From contig WNWL01000002.1 of assembly GCA_009733745.1 (NCBI GenBank), forward strand, positions 186,001 to 250,000: a DNA stretch of 64,000 nucleotides, given 5' to 3'. The stretch comes from Oceanobacillus sp. HTM 045. GTDB taxonomy: Bacteria; Pseudomonadota; Alphaproteobacteria; Rhodobacterales; Rhodobacteraceae. The translations under genes and the position numbers were made by a program. Positions 16,060-24,263 of this stretch are shown here, piece by piece (the first letter of the stretch is position 1; every line of letters begins with the position of its first letter). Under the pieces are notes generated by a model, which was not told where the DNA came from, searched no databases, and saw nothing but the letters and a program-made list of their open reading frames with translations.

Positions 16060-17817
16060 CTAGGTAACGACGCCAATGTTCCGGCTCCGGGCCAGTACCA
16101 GTGATGTGGCAGCGCCGATCAGTGCAACGAGTGCACCCTGATAGGCAATCGATGCCGGAGAGATCGTGCCAACGGTCACATCGCTCGCATGCGCAGCCGC
16201 GCCCAGGCCGAGGAGCAAGAACAGAGTCCCGTGCACGACCGGAAGCCTCTCCAGCCATCGCCCGCCCTTGCCGTCCAATCCGCTGGCTGCGGCAGCGTCC
16301 AACGCGACGACCGTGAGCACACCTTGCAGCGCTCCGATCAGAGCCCTTGGCCATTCGATCTGCAGGGCTTCGAGGGCCATTTCCGGCAATCGTCCGGCGA
16401 TGTCCTCAAAGCCGACATCGGGCGATGCCGCAATGCACATCAGACGGGCAACGATCACGAAGGGGAGCGCCACGAGCGCTCCGCGGACGAGGATGCCGGT
16501 ATGCCGAGCGATCCGCTCCGGATCATCCGAATACAATGGTGGCCATTCTCCGCGATCACGCAACGAGCCACGAATGGATACCGCGAGAAGCATCGCCGGA
16601 ATGTAGGTCGCACAGGTCATCAGCGCGTACTGGAGTGCGACTTCGAGCACGGTGTATTCCTGCGAGGCCCACCCGATTAACCTCGCTCCCGCGCCGCCGA
16701 TCATCATGGTAAGCACGACGGCCACGCCCGCCCCGACGATGATGTCGAGCTCCCTCGAATTCGCCTGGATATTCCTGCGCGCAGCCCTGATCCATGCTGC
16801 GAGAGGAACCGATCCCGGCTCGTCATCGGGTAACGCCTGCTCCTGCTCGAGATAGAGCATCATCAGCGCGCAGGCATCGCGGGAGATCTCTCTCGCCGGC
16901 TCGATCGCCCAGGCCCAACGGTCCCTGATGTGTACTCGCAGACGAGAGACCAGGGCATCGACGCTGCCGCTGTTGCTCGGATCGATTCCGAGCATCACGG
17001 CGACGTGGTGCGGGTCCCCGTCGTCGGCGTCGAGTGCCTGCTGCGCGGTGCACAGGATGTCGAGCGTGTTGCCGAGTTCGGTGATACGGTAGCGCAGGTC
17101 GTCCTCCAGTCGCGAAAACCGCATCCTGACCACATGCGATGGCCAGCCATCGCCGTCGAGCACCCATACCGAGAACGCCGAGAGCTTCAGCAGGGCACCC
17201 CTGAGCTGGGCTGCCTCGAAACGCTCCGCTCCGCCGAGGCTTGCCTCGGCAGCCGCCGTCCATGCATGCATGCGCACCATTGCCGGAGCCTCGCGCGTGT
17301 GCTCGTCGATCGATTCCTCGACGAGGCGGGCATGGACGAGCGCATCGCACCTGTGAAACAGGCTGTCGGGAATGCCGAAGAACCGGTGCGCCAGAAGCCG
17401 GATCCGCCTCTCGAGCGCATTGAAGATCATCCCGTTCGCGTTCGGCATGAGCCCCACCATCATCAGGCTGACGATGAGAGGCACCCGGGCGTCCCAGGCC
17501 ACTTCAACGGCCCCCTCCGCCGCTTCCGGAATCGGCACGCCATCCGAGACCACCTCGGTGAACATGAACCCGAGGACCAGGCCTCCGGACAGGCTGGTTG
17601 CCACGTAGATCCCGAGCAGAAGCGCGGTGTAGAAAAGGTACATTCGCAGGAACACGCTTGCAGAGCGGATATCGGCCGGCTGCAGAAGCTCCAGAAGGCG
17701 CGAGAGCTTCTGCGCTTCACGGTAACTCGGGCGATTGAGCTGGTCATAGCTGAACAGCAGGATGACGATCGCTCCCACACCGAGAGACCAGAGGAACTCA
17801 GATGGAAAATCAAGCAT
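16060..17817 (-). CDS. Unrecognised multi-TM protein, last gene of the peroxidase operon
   Basis: 585 residues. Hydrophobic segments lie near 8-24, 58-86, 110-128, 360-385, 390-415, 445-470, 495-515, 535-550 and 555-580. They flank a soluble, mostly helical central domain (~130-355) with many charged residues (LEDDLRYRITEL). ATG 17817 follows GAGGA. I do not recognise a family. Topology suggests an inner-membrane protein with a large cytoplasmic loop. It follows the 48-residue exported peptide by 40 nt and ends at a strong hairpin. Third-position GC looks lower than in the flanking genes, in line with the rest of this operon. Confidence 0.75.
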   Translation of the reverse strand: MLDFPSEFLWSLGVGAIVILLFSYDQLNRPSYREAQKLSRLLELLQPADIRSASVFLRMYLFYTALLLGIYVATSLSGGLVLGFMFTEVVSDGVPIPEAAEGAVEVAWDARVPLIVSLMMVGLMPNANGMIFNALERRIRLLAHRFFGIPDSLFHRCDALVHARLVEESIDEHTREAPAMVRMHAWTAAAEASLGGAERFEAAQLRGALLKLSAFSVWVLDGDGWPSHVVRMRFSRLEDDLRYRITELGNTLDILCTAQQALDADDGDPHHVAVMLGIDPSNSGSVDALVSRLRVHIRDRWAWAIEPAREISRDACALMMLYLEQEQALPDDEPGSVPLAAWIRAARRNIQANSRELDIIVGAGVAVVLTMMIGGAGARLIGWASQEYTVLEVALQYALMTCATYIPAMLLAVSIRGSLRDRGEWPPLYSDDPERIARHTGILVRGALVALPFVIVARLMCIAASPDVGFEDIAGRLPEMALEALQIEWPRALIGALQGVLTVVALDAAAASGLDGKGGRWLERLPVVHGTLFLLLGLGAAAHASDVTVGTISPASIAYQGALVALIGAATSLVLARSRNIGVVT

Positions 17818-17857
17818 GACTATATCCTCGTGAAAATCCCCGGATCGCTTGCGGATC

Positions 17858-18004
17858 CTAGGGGCAGTTCTGGTTCAATGTCGGACTGCAGGGACTCGAC
17901 TGCTCGACAAGAGGCGGCCCCTGAACGGGCCCCGAGGCAGCGAGCATCACTGCGATCAGTACCGCAGGAATGGCGGCCATCTGGCATGCAACTATACGGA
18001 ACAT
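17858..18004 (-). CDS. 48-residue exported peptide with C-terminal Cys pair
   Basis: A short frame with a strong ribosome-binding site (AAAGGAG, ~6 nt before ATG 18004). The product begins MFRIVACQMAAIPAVLIAVMLAASG, a signal-peptide-like hydrophobic core, and the remaining ~20 residues contain two Cys (SPCSPTLNQNCP). It lies 40 nt upstream of the multi-TM gene in the same direction. No family recognised. The short length means chance cannot be excluded, but start context and operon position support it. Confidence 0.6.
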   Translation of the reverse strand: MFRIVACQMAAIPAVLIAVMLAASGPVQGPPLVEQSSPCSPTLNQNCP

Positions 18005-18236
18005 CCTGATTCTCCTTTCCTATGACAGGGTCTGGTCTGCTTCGTCATTTCCGCCGCATGGCGGATGTCCGGCGAGCGGGATGCCCCGCAAACCGCCGGT
18101 CATTTCCCGGATCGCAAGGGCGCGCGACGGTGGCGCCCTCGCGATCCCGCTCCCTTGGACCGGACAGCCGCGCCATCGATCGCGGCTGGCCCCGCCCTTC
18201 GGGAAGTCCGCATCGACCGCCACAACGAGATGACGC

Positions 18237-18464
18237 TCACGATCCGGAACCATCCCGATTGTCCCGATCATGGTCGCTGTCCGAACAAGTCGGCCCGCAT
18301 ACCCTGTTGTCGTGATCGTCGTCGTCCGGTGCGGAGGGTTGCAGGGCGACGGGGACGGGGCCGCCGTCGGTCCCGAGAATCACCCGGCGGCTCTCGATGC
18401 TCGTGCCACATCCTCCGGTCAGAACGACCCCGGCCAGAGCGGCGATTGCGATACGGTTCATCAT
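18237..18464 (-). CDS. Small lipoprotein
   Basis: 75 residues. N-terminal MMNRIAIAALAGVVLTGGC is a classical lipobox (Cys at ~19), so the mature protein would be lipid-anchored. The rest is Asp-rich (SAPDDDDHDN, SDSDHDRDNRD) with two further Cys in CGPTC; the acidic patch could bind cations. GAGAGGA precedes the two start codons. It sits between the peroxidase and the 48-residue peptide in the operon. Confidence 0.7.
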   Translation of the reverse strand: MMNRIAIAALAGVVLTGGCGTSIESRRVILGTDGGPVPVALQPSAPDDDDHDNRVCGPTCSDSDHDRDNRDGSGS

Positions 18465-18520
18465 CTGAAGTGTCCTCTCGTTTTCGGCGCCCGGCAGCGA
18501 GGCGACAGGATCTGCGGCGC

Positions 18521-20275
18521 TCAGGCTGCGGCGGGGTCGAGGACGCCGGCCGCTTCCAGAAGTCGGGCGATGCGTGTGACAGGGCGGCCGGTGGGCTGGA
18601 CGCCGTCGACCGGATGCCAGCGCCCGTCGCTGCCGCTGCCCGGCTGGTGCCAGTAGCTGTCGGGGTCGTTGACCACGAGGCCGGTGATGGTATCGGCGAC
18701 CACCGCGCTCCCGACCGAGCCGAGCCGGGTGCCGCGCTCCAGTTCCGCGGCCTCCTTCAGGATGTAGAACCAGAGCGGCGCTTCATCCTCGAGCCCGGCG
18801 GCCCGGAGCGCCCTGCCGCTCTGCCCGGCACGAAGCCGGCTGCGGGTCAGCGTCGGCCCGAGCGGAACGCCCGATCGACGTAGCGCCTGCAGCGCCGACT
18901 GTCCGCTCGGCAGGTTCATGTTGTAGCCGCGCCTCAGGTTGCGCAGCGCCAGGTTCCTCATGATCCCGGCATCTTCCTTCGGCAGGTCGAACAGCCCGGC
19001 CGCCAACCGGTCGTCGACCGCACGCGCGGTGCGATCCGGAAACAGCGGGCGTGGATCGACCAGCCGGTTCCATTCAACGATCCAGTTGTGCGGCAGGCTC
19101 TGCGTGCCGGCGCCGCCGAACGGCGGGGAGATGCCGTCGGGCGATGCCCGGCCGGTGAATGCGAAGAGATCGCGCAAGGTCGCACGCGTCGGGCCATCCA
19201 TGTCCAGGCTCGGGCGGCCGAAGTTGAAGTTGATGTCGTACCGGTTCCGCACCATCGTGTGGCCGAAACGGAAGCACGCGGCAGAGAACTCGAAGGGAAG
19301 CGGCAGGACGTCACCGATGCCGACCTGGCGGATCCGTTCGAGGAACGCGCCGTAGAGCGGCGCTTCATCGCGCATTGCGGCCGTCACGGCCTGGGGCCGG
19401 CAGACCGATGGCAGGTATTCGTTCAGCACGATCCACTGATAGGTCCAAGTTACCTGACGACGGACCATGCCGAAGAGCGTATCCGGGTCTGCGGGCGCGC
19501 GCCCGGACCGGATCAGTGTCTCCGCAACGCGGCGGTGAAAGCGCAGGAACGCGAGGTGCAGCTGCGCGACGATGAGGTTCTCGTCATTTCTCCCGTCGCC
19601 GATGAAGGCGAGACGCGCCTTCGGATCGTCGGGGCCGGCCGGGCGATGCGACGCTGGCAGGAGAGACGGATCGAGATGCCCCTCCGAGATCATCGGCCCG
19701 ATCCTCGGCAGATCGTCGAACCCGTCGGCGGGCAGCGGCGGGCGCCGGCCGAACGGCGTGGAAGCGCCGATCCGCAGGAACGGGCCATCGCGCATCGCCG
19801 CCTGGAGGGCGCGAGAGGTTTCCGTCTCGTCCGGCACGTCGCCGTACAGGCTGTCGAGCCCGAGCGACCCCTTGCGCCCGTTCATCACGTTTGCCTCGAC
19901 CAGGCCGCGCGGCTGGCGAAGCAATGGCTCGCGGCCGATCGACGACGCGTCGCCGTCCCTGTCGGTGTTCGCGGTCAGGTCATGGTCGATGAACTGCCCG
20001 AGATAGGTGAAGACCGGCGGCAGCATTCCGGTGAGAGCGTCGGTCTCGGGCACGGGCTCGGCCATCGCCGCGGCGAGAATCTCCAGCCTCTCCGAGATGT
20101 CGCCATGCTCGCTCACCTCCGGCGCGCCGCTGAAGAGATAGCCGAAGCTCTGCACGGCCGGGTCCGCACGGCTCCCGGTGCCGCCTGTCGCGGTTTCGGG
20201 GGCCGCCCCCTCGATCCCTGCCCCTGAAGCGGACGCGGCGACGACCCGCTTGCCGTGACCCATGGAAAAGAACAT
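18521..20275 (-). CDS. Animal-type heme peroxidase
   Basis: 584 residues from ATG 20275, chosen because GGGGAG lies 8 nt upstream; an in-frame TTG at 20347 lacks support. Members oxidise halides, phenols or fatty acids with H2O2. Diagnostic residues: distal His98 in GQFIDHDLT, the GDGRNDEN segment with catalytic Arg229, and proximal His339 in FRFGHTMVRNRYDIN. No signal peptide is visible, unlike most secreted relatives; secretion by a non-Sec route or a cytosolic role are both possible. It belongs to an operon with a PAP2/haloperoxidase-fold protein and a protease, suggesting joint oxidative chemistry. Confidence 0.85.
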   Translation of the reverse strand: MFFSMGHGKRVVAASASGAGIEGAAPETATGGTGSRADPAVQSFGYLFSGAPEVSEHGDISERLEILAAAMAEPVPETDALTGMLPPVFTYLGQFIDHDLTANTDRDGDASSIGREPLLRQPRGLVEANVMNGRKGSLGLDSLYGDVPDETETSRALQAAMRDGPFLRIGASTPFGRRPPLPADGFDDLPRIGPMISEGHLDPSLLPASHRPAGPDDPKARLAFIGDGRNDENLIVAQLHLAFLRFHRRVAETLIRSGRAPADPDTLFGMVRRQVTWTYQWIVLNEYLPSVCRPQAVTAAMRDEAPLYGAFLERIRQVGIGDVLPLPFEFSAACFRFGHTMVRNRYDINFNFGRPSLDMDGPTRATLRDLFAFTGRASPDGISPPFGGAGTQSLPHNWIVEWNRLVDPRPLFPDRTARAVDDRLAAGLFDLPKEDAGIMRNLALRNLRRGYNMNLPSGQSALQALRRSGVPLGPTLTRSRLRAGQSGRALRAAGLEDEAPLWFYILKEAAELERGTRLGSVGSAVVADTITGLVVNDPDSYWHQPGSGSDGRWHPVDGVQPTGRPVTRIARLLEAAGVLDPAAA

Positions 20276-20475
20276 CCGAACACTCCCCGTTCCCGTTGCA
20301 TCCGGCATCTCGCGCCGGTGGAGAGGAGTGTCGGCTTCGTCCGTCAACGCGCTGTCAGATCGGCGTCAGCCCGACGTCAGCGGAACGTGAAAAATCCCCG
20401 GTCCCGACATCCCTACGCACACAAGGAACGGCCGGAATCGCAGGATGCCGGCCGCCGAGGTGTTCGGTCAGGGAA

Positions 20476-22719
20476 TCAGGCCTCGCGCCGTGGCGGGCGA
20501 CCGGGCCGGTCGGCAAGCCTCTCCGGCAGGTTCCCGGCGCCTGTGCGGCGGTTGTCGGCATTGCCGATGGGGCGTGCCGATGCTTCCTTGGCGAGTTGCT
20601 TGCGGAGGCTGTCCGCCGGCGTCGCCGTACGCGTCTGCAGAATCTCGACCGCGCGCCGCGCGGCCTGGGCCGAGGCGATGCTGGTCCCTCCGAAGGCGAC
20701 GGAGGAACCGCTCGCCGTTCCCGCTGCCAGGACGGTGCCGAGCACCCGACTGTCCTCCGCGACCGCGTTGAAATCGGGTCCGCTGCGATGTGCCTTCTTG
20801 AGATTCCCGAGATTGTCGGCCTGCGGCGTGATCGGGCCGGCGCTCGAATATTGGGCGGGCTGTCCGGTATCGCGCCTGTACCCTCCAACCACCATTGCCG
20901 ACACTCCGGTACCGACGGCCGTGAGCGTACCGAAGCGCCGAACCGCGCAACCGGGGCGGTCACGTTCCTCCAGATCCCCCAGCAGGCGATCGTCGCCGGC
21001 CGGCTTGGGCACTCCCAAACCAACGAACCGCTCGTAGTCCGGCTCTTCGAAATGGGACTGGCGGCCCCGGCGCCGGAAGCCCGTGATGGAGTCGCTCCGC
21101 TCGATCCAGAGAGTGACCTCCTCGTCGTCGCCAAGCCCGGTCTTCGCGGTCGCACGCAGCCGCAACAACCAGTCTCCCGACGGCGCGCCGAGATTGTCGG
21201 CATCCTCGTCCATCGTCGGCGCGACGACCACCGTCAGGCGGATGCGCGGATAAGGATCGCCTTTGCCGGCGATCGCCTTTCCGCCATCGCCGGGAGTATG
21301 GGCCTGCGCATATATCCGGGCATCCACACGCCGGCCGTCGCTGAGCTCGATGTAGTCACCCAGACCGATCCGAACCATGCCGCTCGGCGGCCCGTCGGGA
21401 GGGACGACCTCGATATCGAGCGGGTTACCCGCACAGGTGTGCGGCAACCATATCTGCACGAAACCCGGGGAGCGATCGTCGGGCTGGATTTTCCAGCAGA
21501 GCGTCTTGCCCTGTCGGAGTTCCTTCCCCTCGAGCCGTGCATGGGTGCGGGTCTGGAAACTGTTGCCGGCGGCGATGGTCACGGACCGGCAGTTTTTGTG
21601 CTTTTCAAGGAAGTCGTCGAAGATGCTCTCGAGATTGTCGAACCCGTCATGCCGACCGGCATAGTCGCCAAAACTGTAGTTGACGACGAACGGCAGGGGC
21701 TCTTCATTCCGCCCCTCCGCCTCTAGGATGCGCTGCGAGAGCCGCTGCACCCGGCCCGCGATATAGTCGAGCGCAAGTCCGACATGGCTCTCGAAGAAGA
21801 CGCCCTCGGTCAGCCCGACCAGCGCCTCGTTGAGCTGAACGGCAATGATCGGGTTGTGGACCGCCTTTTCCCGCTCGGCCGGGTCGCGATAGTCATAACC
21901 GCAGGCGAGGTCCATCACGTGGGTCCCGTGCGATGCACGGAGGGCGGCGGGGTACTCGCGGGCGCTGGTGAAGTCCGCGTGGCCCGTGGCGCGATAGATG
22001 GCTTCCTCGTCCACCAGTCCGGCACGGCTGTGACGTGCGAGAAGCCGGTCGATCGACGCTTTCGAGAGCTCGCGCGGCTGCATCGTTCCGAAAAAGCCGA
22101 CAGGTTGGACCGGTGCGAACTCCTGCTTCGTGAAATACTCGATCCGCGTGGAGAGGGGCCCCTTCAGGAACCGCTCATGGGCGAAGCCGATGCCGGAGTC
22201 GATGACCCCGGTAACGACCGTTCCATCATATGGAGGAAGTTCGCTCGATTCCGGCGGGTTCACTTCCAGAGCACCGGAAACCAGCTCGTCGAGCGGCAGG
22301 CCAACGCCGATGCGGGTGCGCGGGTCGTTCACGAACCTGGACAGTGGCGTGAGATCCACGCTCGACCCCAGGCGCACCGGCTCGAACTGCTCGAACGCCT
22401 CTGCAGAAATGAAGATTGTAAGCGGATTGCCCTTGTCGCCGGCTGGAACCCGATCCCCAAGCTCGGCGACGCGAACAAGGGGCGAACCGGCGAATCTTCC
22501 ATCATCGATCGCTGCCGCCCGGAACACACCGGCTTTGATATCTTCAAGTGCCAACTCCACTTCCGTCCGGGAACTGGCCGGGAATGTCACCGGTACAAAG
22601 ATCGGATTGTCAGCCGACGGGCGCGGCCGGGCCTTCCCGCCGGGAAGCGGGAAGTTGAAGAAGTGCTCGTATGGGTCCTCGTGCTGTCTGAACTTGTGCG
22701 TGCTCCAGGCGTACGGCAT
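20476..22719 (-). CDS. Subtilisin-like (S8) serine protease
   Basis: 747 residues. The catalytic triad is visible: Asp174 (VIDSGIGFAHERF), His264 (SHGTHVMD) and Ser680 (GGTSIASAQAA). A ~400-residue insert between His and Ser contains the oxyanion region NYSFGD and a probable beta-sandwich. The ~165-residue N-terminal region has no signal peptide and is not obviously a standard I9 propeptide. ATG 22719 follows GGGGGAGG; a slightly longer start at 22734 would overlap that site. It lies 30 nt after the PAP2 gene. It may process proteins of the same operon, but that is inference. Confidence 0.85.
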   Translation of the reverse strand: MPYAWSTHKFRQHEDPYEHFFNFPLPGGKARPRPSADNPIFVPVTFPASSRTEVELALEDIKAGVFRAAAIDDGRFAGSPLVRVAELGDRVPAGDKGNPLTIFISAEAFEQFEPVRLGSSVDLTPLSRFVNDPRTRIGVGLPLDELVSGALEVNPPESSELPPYDGTVVTGVIDSGIGFAHERFLKGPLSTRIEYFTKQEFAPVQPVGFFGTMQPRELSKASIDRLLARHSRAGLVDEEAIYRATGHADFTSAREYPAALRASHGTHVMDLACGYDYRDPAEREKAVHNPIIAVQLNEALVGLTEGVFFESHVGLALDYIAGRVQRLSQRILEAEGRNEEPLPFVVNYSFGDYAGRHDGFDNLESIFDDFLEKHKNCRSVTIAAGNSFQTRTHARLEGKELRQGKTLCWKIQPDDRSPGFVQIWLPHTCAGNPLDIEVVPPDGPPSGMVRIGLGDYIELSDGRRVDARIYAQAHTPGDGGKAIAGKGDPYPRIRLTVVVAPTMDEDADNLGAPSGDWLLRLRATAKTGLGDDEEVTLWIERSDSITGFRRRGRQSHFEEPDYERFVGLGVPKPAGDDRLLGDLEERDRPGCAVRRFGTLTAVGTGVSAMVVGGYRRDTGQPAQYSSAGPITPQADNLGNLKKAHRSGPDFNAVAEDSRVLGTVLAAGTASGSSVAFGGTSIASAQAARRAVEILQTRTATPADSLRKQLAKEASARPIGNADNRRTGAGNLPERLADRPGRPPRREA

Positions 22720-22749
22720 TCCAGCCTCCCCCATGATCGTTGCTACCGG

Positions 22750-23994
22750 TCAGCGCCATTCGCGTTCGGCACGCTGCCAGAGCGCGGCGAGCGGGCTGGA
22801 GGAGCACGGAGGGTCGACCTCGATGGCGCCGCACTCCGTAAGATAAGGCGGCGATGCGGGTGCCGATGACTTGTCCGAACCTGCCTCGCCGGCCGGACCA
22901 ACATTCGCGTCTCCATCGGCATCGGCCGTACCCTCATCGGGGTTCGGCCCTCCGCCATGCTGCGAGAGGAAATGATCGAGGATCTCGGTCCGGTCGAAAT
23001 CGCGGTCTCCGAATTCGATGCCATCGAAACAGTGCCCGGCGACGTCGCCACCCGCGTCCAGTCGCGCGAGGATGTATTCGCCAAGTGCCAAGCCCAGCGA
23101 CGCGCCAGCGGAACTGTCTGCCGGGAAATGGACCCCTGCGACCACACGATTCACGGCGATCCGCGATGCCTGGCGATAGAGCTGCTCCGACCAGAAACTC
23201 GGATCCTCGTAAACCTCGATGCTCCTTTGCCGGGTCAGCGCATCCATGATGCGGGCAAGGACGAAGGCTTCGGTCGCATGGCCGCTCGGATACGCTCCGT
23301 GCCCCGGAGTCTGGATCATCGGCTGGATCTGGGCGGAGTATTCAACCGGGCGGCGGCACGACATCGCGTGCTTCATCCGCATTTCGATCAGTGTCGTGAA
23401 CCGAAGGGCGCAGAACAGGAGTTCCAGGGTCCACCGCGTGCGTTCGGGATGCAAGAGCCCGATCGTGCCCATGAACGAGATCAGATCGCCGGTCTGCGAC
23501 AGGATTTCCGCAGCCCGGTCGCCGCGCAGGTCGGCATAGCTCGCGACACGCCGGGTCTGCGCGAGGAACTGCTTCTGGGACGGCCGTGTCAGGCTGAAGA
23601 GCGTCGATGCCGTGCCGTCGCAGCTCCTGTGCTCGATAACCACCGGCTTTCCGTTCGACGGCGCACGACCCGTGTAGGTGACCGTGACCGGTGCGATCAT
23701 GTCTGCGTCGAGGATCAGGCCTCGCACCCGGGGCGACCAGAGTTCGAGATTTGCCGGGTCGTTCTCCAGCAGGTGACAGGGCGGATTCGCCGGATGACGA
23801 TAGGTGCCGACGATGCCATCCCGGTTCGTGACCAGCGCGCCCGAGATGGCAGGCGGTACGAATTCGCCGGCATTGCCGGCGTTCCCTGCGTTACCGGCAT
23901 TTCCCGCGTTGCCGGCATTGCCTGCATTCCCCGCATTTCCCGCGTTGCCGGCATTTCCCGCGTTCCCCGGATTGCTGATGCTGAAGATGCTCAT
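22750..23994 (-). CDS. PAP2/vanadium haloperoxidase-fold protein with N-terminal NAG repeat
   Basis: 414 residues. The vanadate/phosphate site has all three motifs: Lys208-x6-Arg-Pro (KHAMSCRRP), PSGH (236-239) and Ser-Arg ... His289-x3-Asp (SRIAVNRVVAGVHFPAD). This is the acid phosphatase/vanadium haloperoxidase superfamily; no TM helices, so a soluble haloperoxidase- or phosphatase-like enzyme. The N-terminus is MSIFSISNPG followed by 11 tandem Asn-Ala-Gly triplets, collagen-like in periodicity. The C-terminal ~60 residues are Asp/Gly-rich. ATG 23994 follows GGGGGAGA. It is first in the operon, divergent from the SARP-like regulator. Confidence 0.82.
   Translation of the reverse strand: MSIFSISNPGNAGNAGNAGNAGNAGNAGNAGNAGNAGNAGNAGEFVPPAISGALVTNRDGIVGTYRHPANPPCHLLENDPANLELWSPRVRGLILDADMIAPVTVTYTGRAPSNGKPVVIEHRSCDGTASTLFSLTRPSQKQFLAQTRRVASYADLRGDRAAEILSQTGDLISFMGTIGLLHPERTRWTLELLFCALRFTTLIEMRMKHAMSCRRPVEYSAQIQPMIQTPGHGAYPSGHATEAFVLARIMDALTRQRSIEVYEDPSFWSEQLYRQASRIAVNRVVAGVHFPADSSAGASLGLALGEYILARLDAGGDVAGHCFDGIEFGDRDFDRTEILDHFLSQHGGGPNPDEGTADADGDANVGPAGEAGSDKSSAPASPPYLTECGAIEVDPPCSSSPLAALWQRAEREWR
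23866..23964 (-). repeat. Eleven 9-bp codon triplet repeats encoding Asn-Ala-Gly
   Basis: Eleven tandem 9-nt units at the 5' end of the PAP2 gene, each encoding Asn-Ala-Gly with variable synonymous codons (Gly GGC/GGG/GGA/GGT, Ala GCC/GCG/GCA, Asn AAT/AAC). Synonymous divergence shows selection on the peptide rather than a very recent slippage expansion, although the array could still vary in length between strains. Confidence 0.9.
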
Positions 23995-24131
23995 GATGTC
24001 TCCCCCGGACATCAGCGCCGCAGTTTCCCGCCGAAACCCCAGGGCGGAACCATCGGTGTGCCCCGCCGCGTATGCGCGCGCTGATTGATATGATGCTGGG
24101 GACGCCCGATGCGCAGCGTCAACCTGCCTGG

Positions 24132-24152
24132 CCCGCTGCCGGGCGGTTTTTC
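24132..24152 (+). terminator. Small hairpin plus T5 upstream of the regulator
   Basis: GCCCG-ctgc-CGGGC followed by GG and five T. It lies inside the divergent spacer about 110 nt before the regulator start. It could be an attenuator of the regulator mRNA or block stray transcription; the stem is short. Confidence 0.35.
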
Positions 24153-24212
24153 ACGCCATTTTCACGAATCCGATGGGCACGGAGCATTGAACGAGAACTC
24201 AACCCTTTTGAT

Positions 24213-24227
24213 ATGAGCCAAACTCAT
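24213..24227. promoter_or_regulatory. ATGAG-N5-CTCAT inverted repeat in divergent promoter region
   Basis: Perfect 5-bp arms, 5-nt centre, in the AT-richest part of the spacer between the PAP2 operon and its divergent regulator, ~37-51 nt before ATG 24264. Candidate autoregulatory operator. Confidence 0.35.
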
Positions 24228-24263
24228 GCAATGATAGCGCGAGAGTCCGCGGTGGGGGTCACT

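Noticed and set aside
18020-18271. 83-codon minus-strand frame between the lipoprotein and 48-residue peptide genes
   Set aside because: Overlaps the lipoprotein 3' end, no clear ribosome site, composition Arg/Gly/Pro-rich without motifs. Left as unassigned spacer.
23866-23964. Short tandem repeats as a possible CRISPR array
   Set aside because: Nine-base units with no spacers, in frame with the PAP2 gene and encoding Asn-Ala-Gly.
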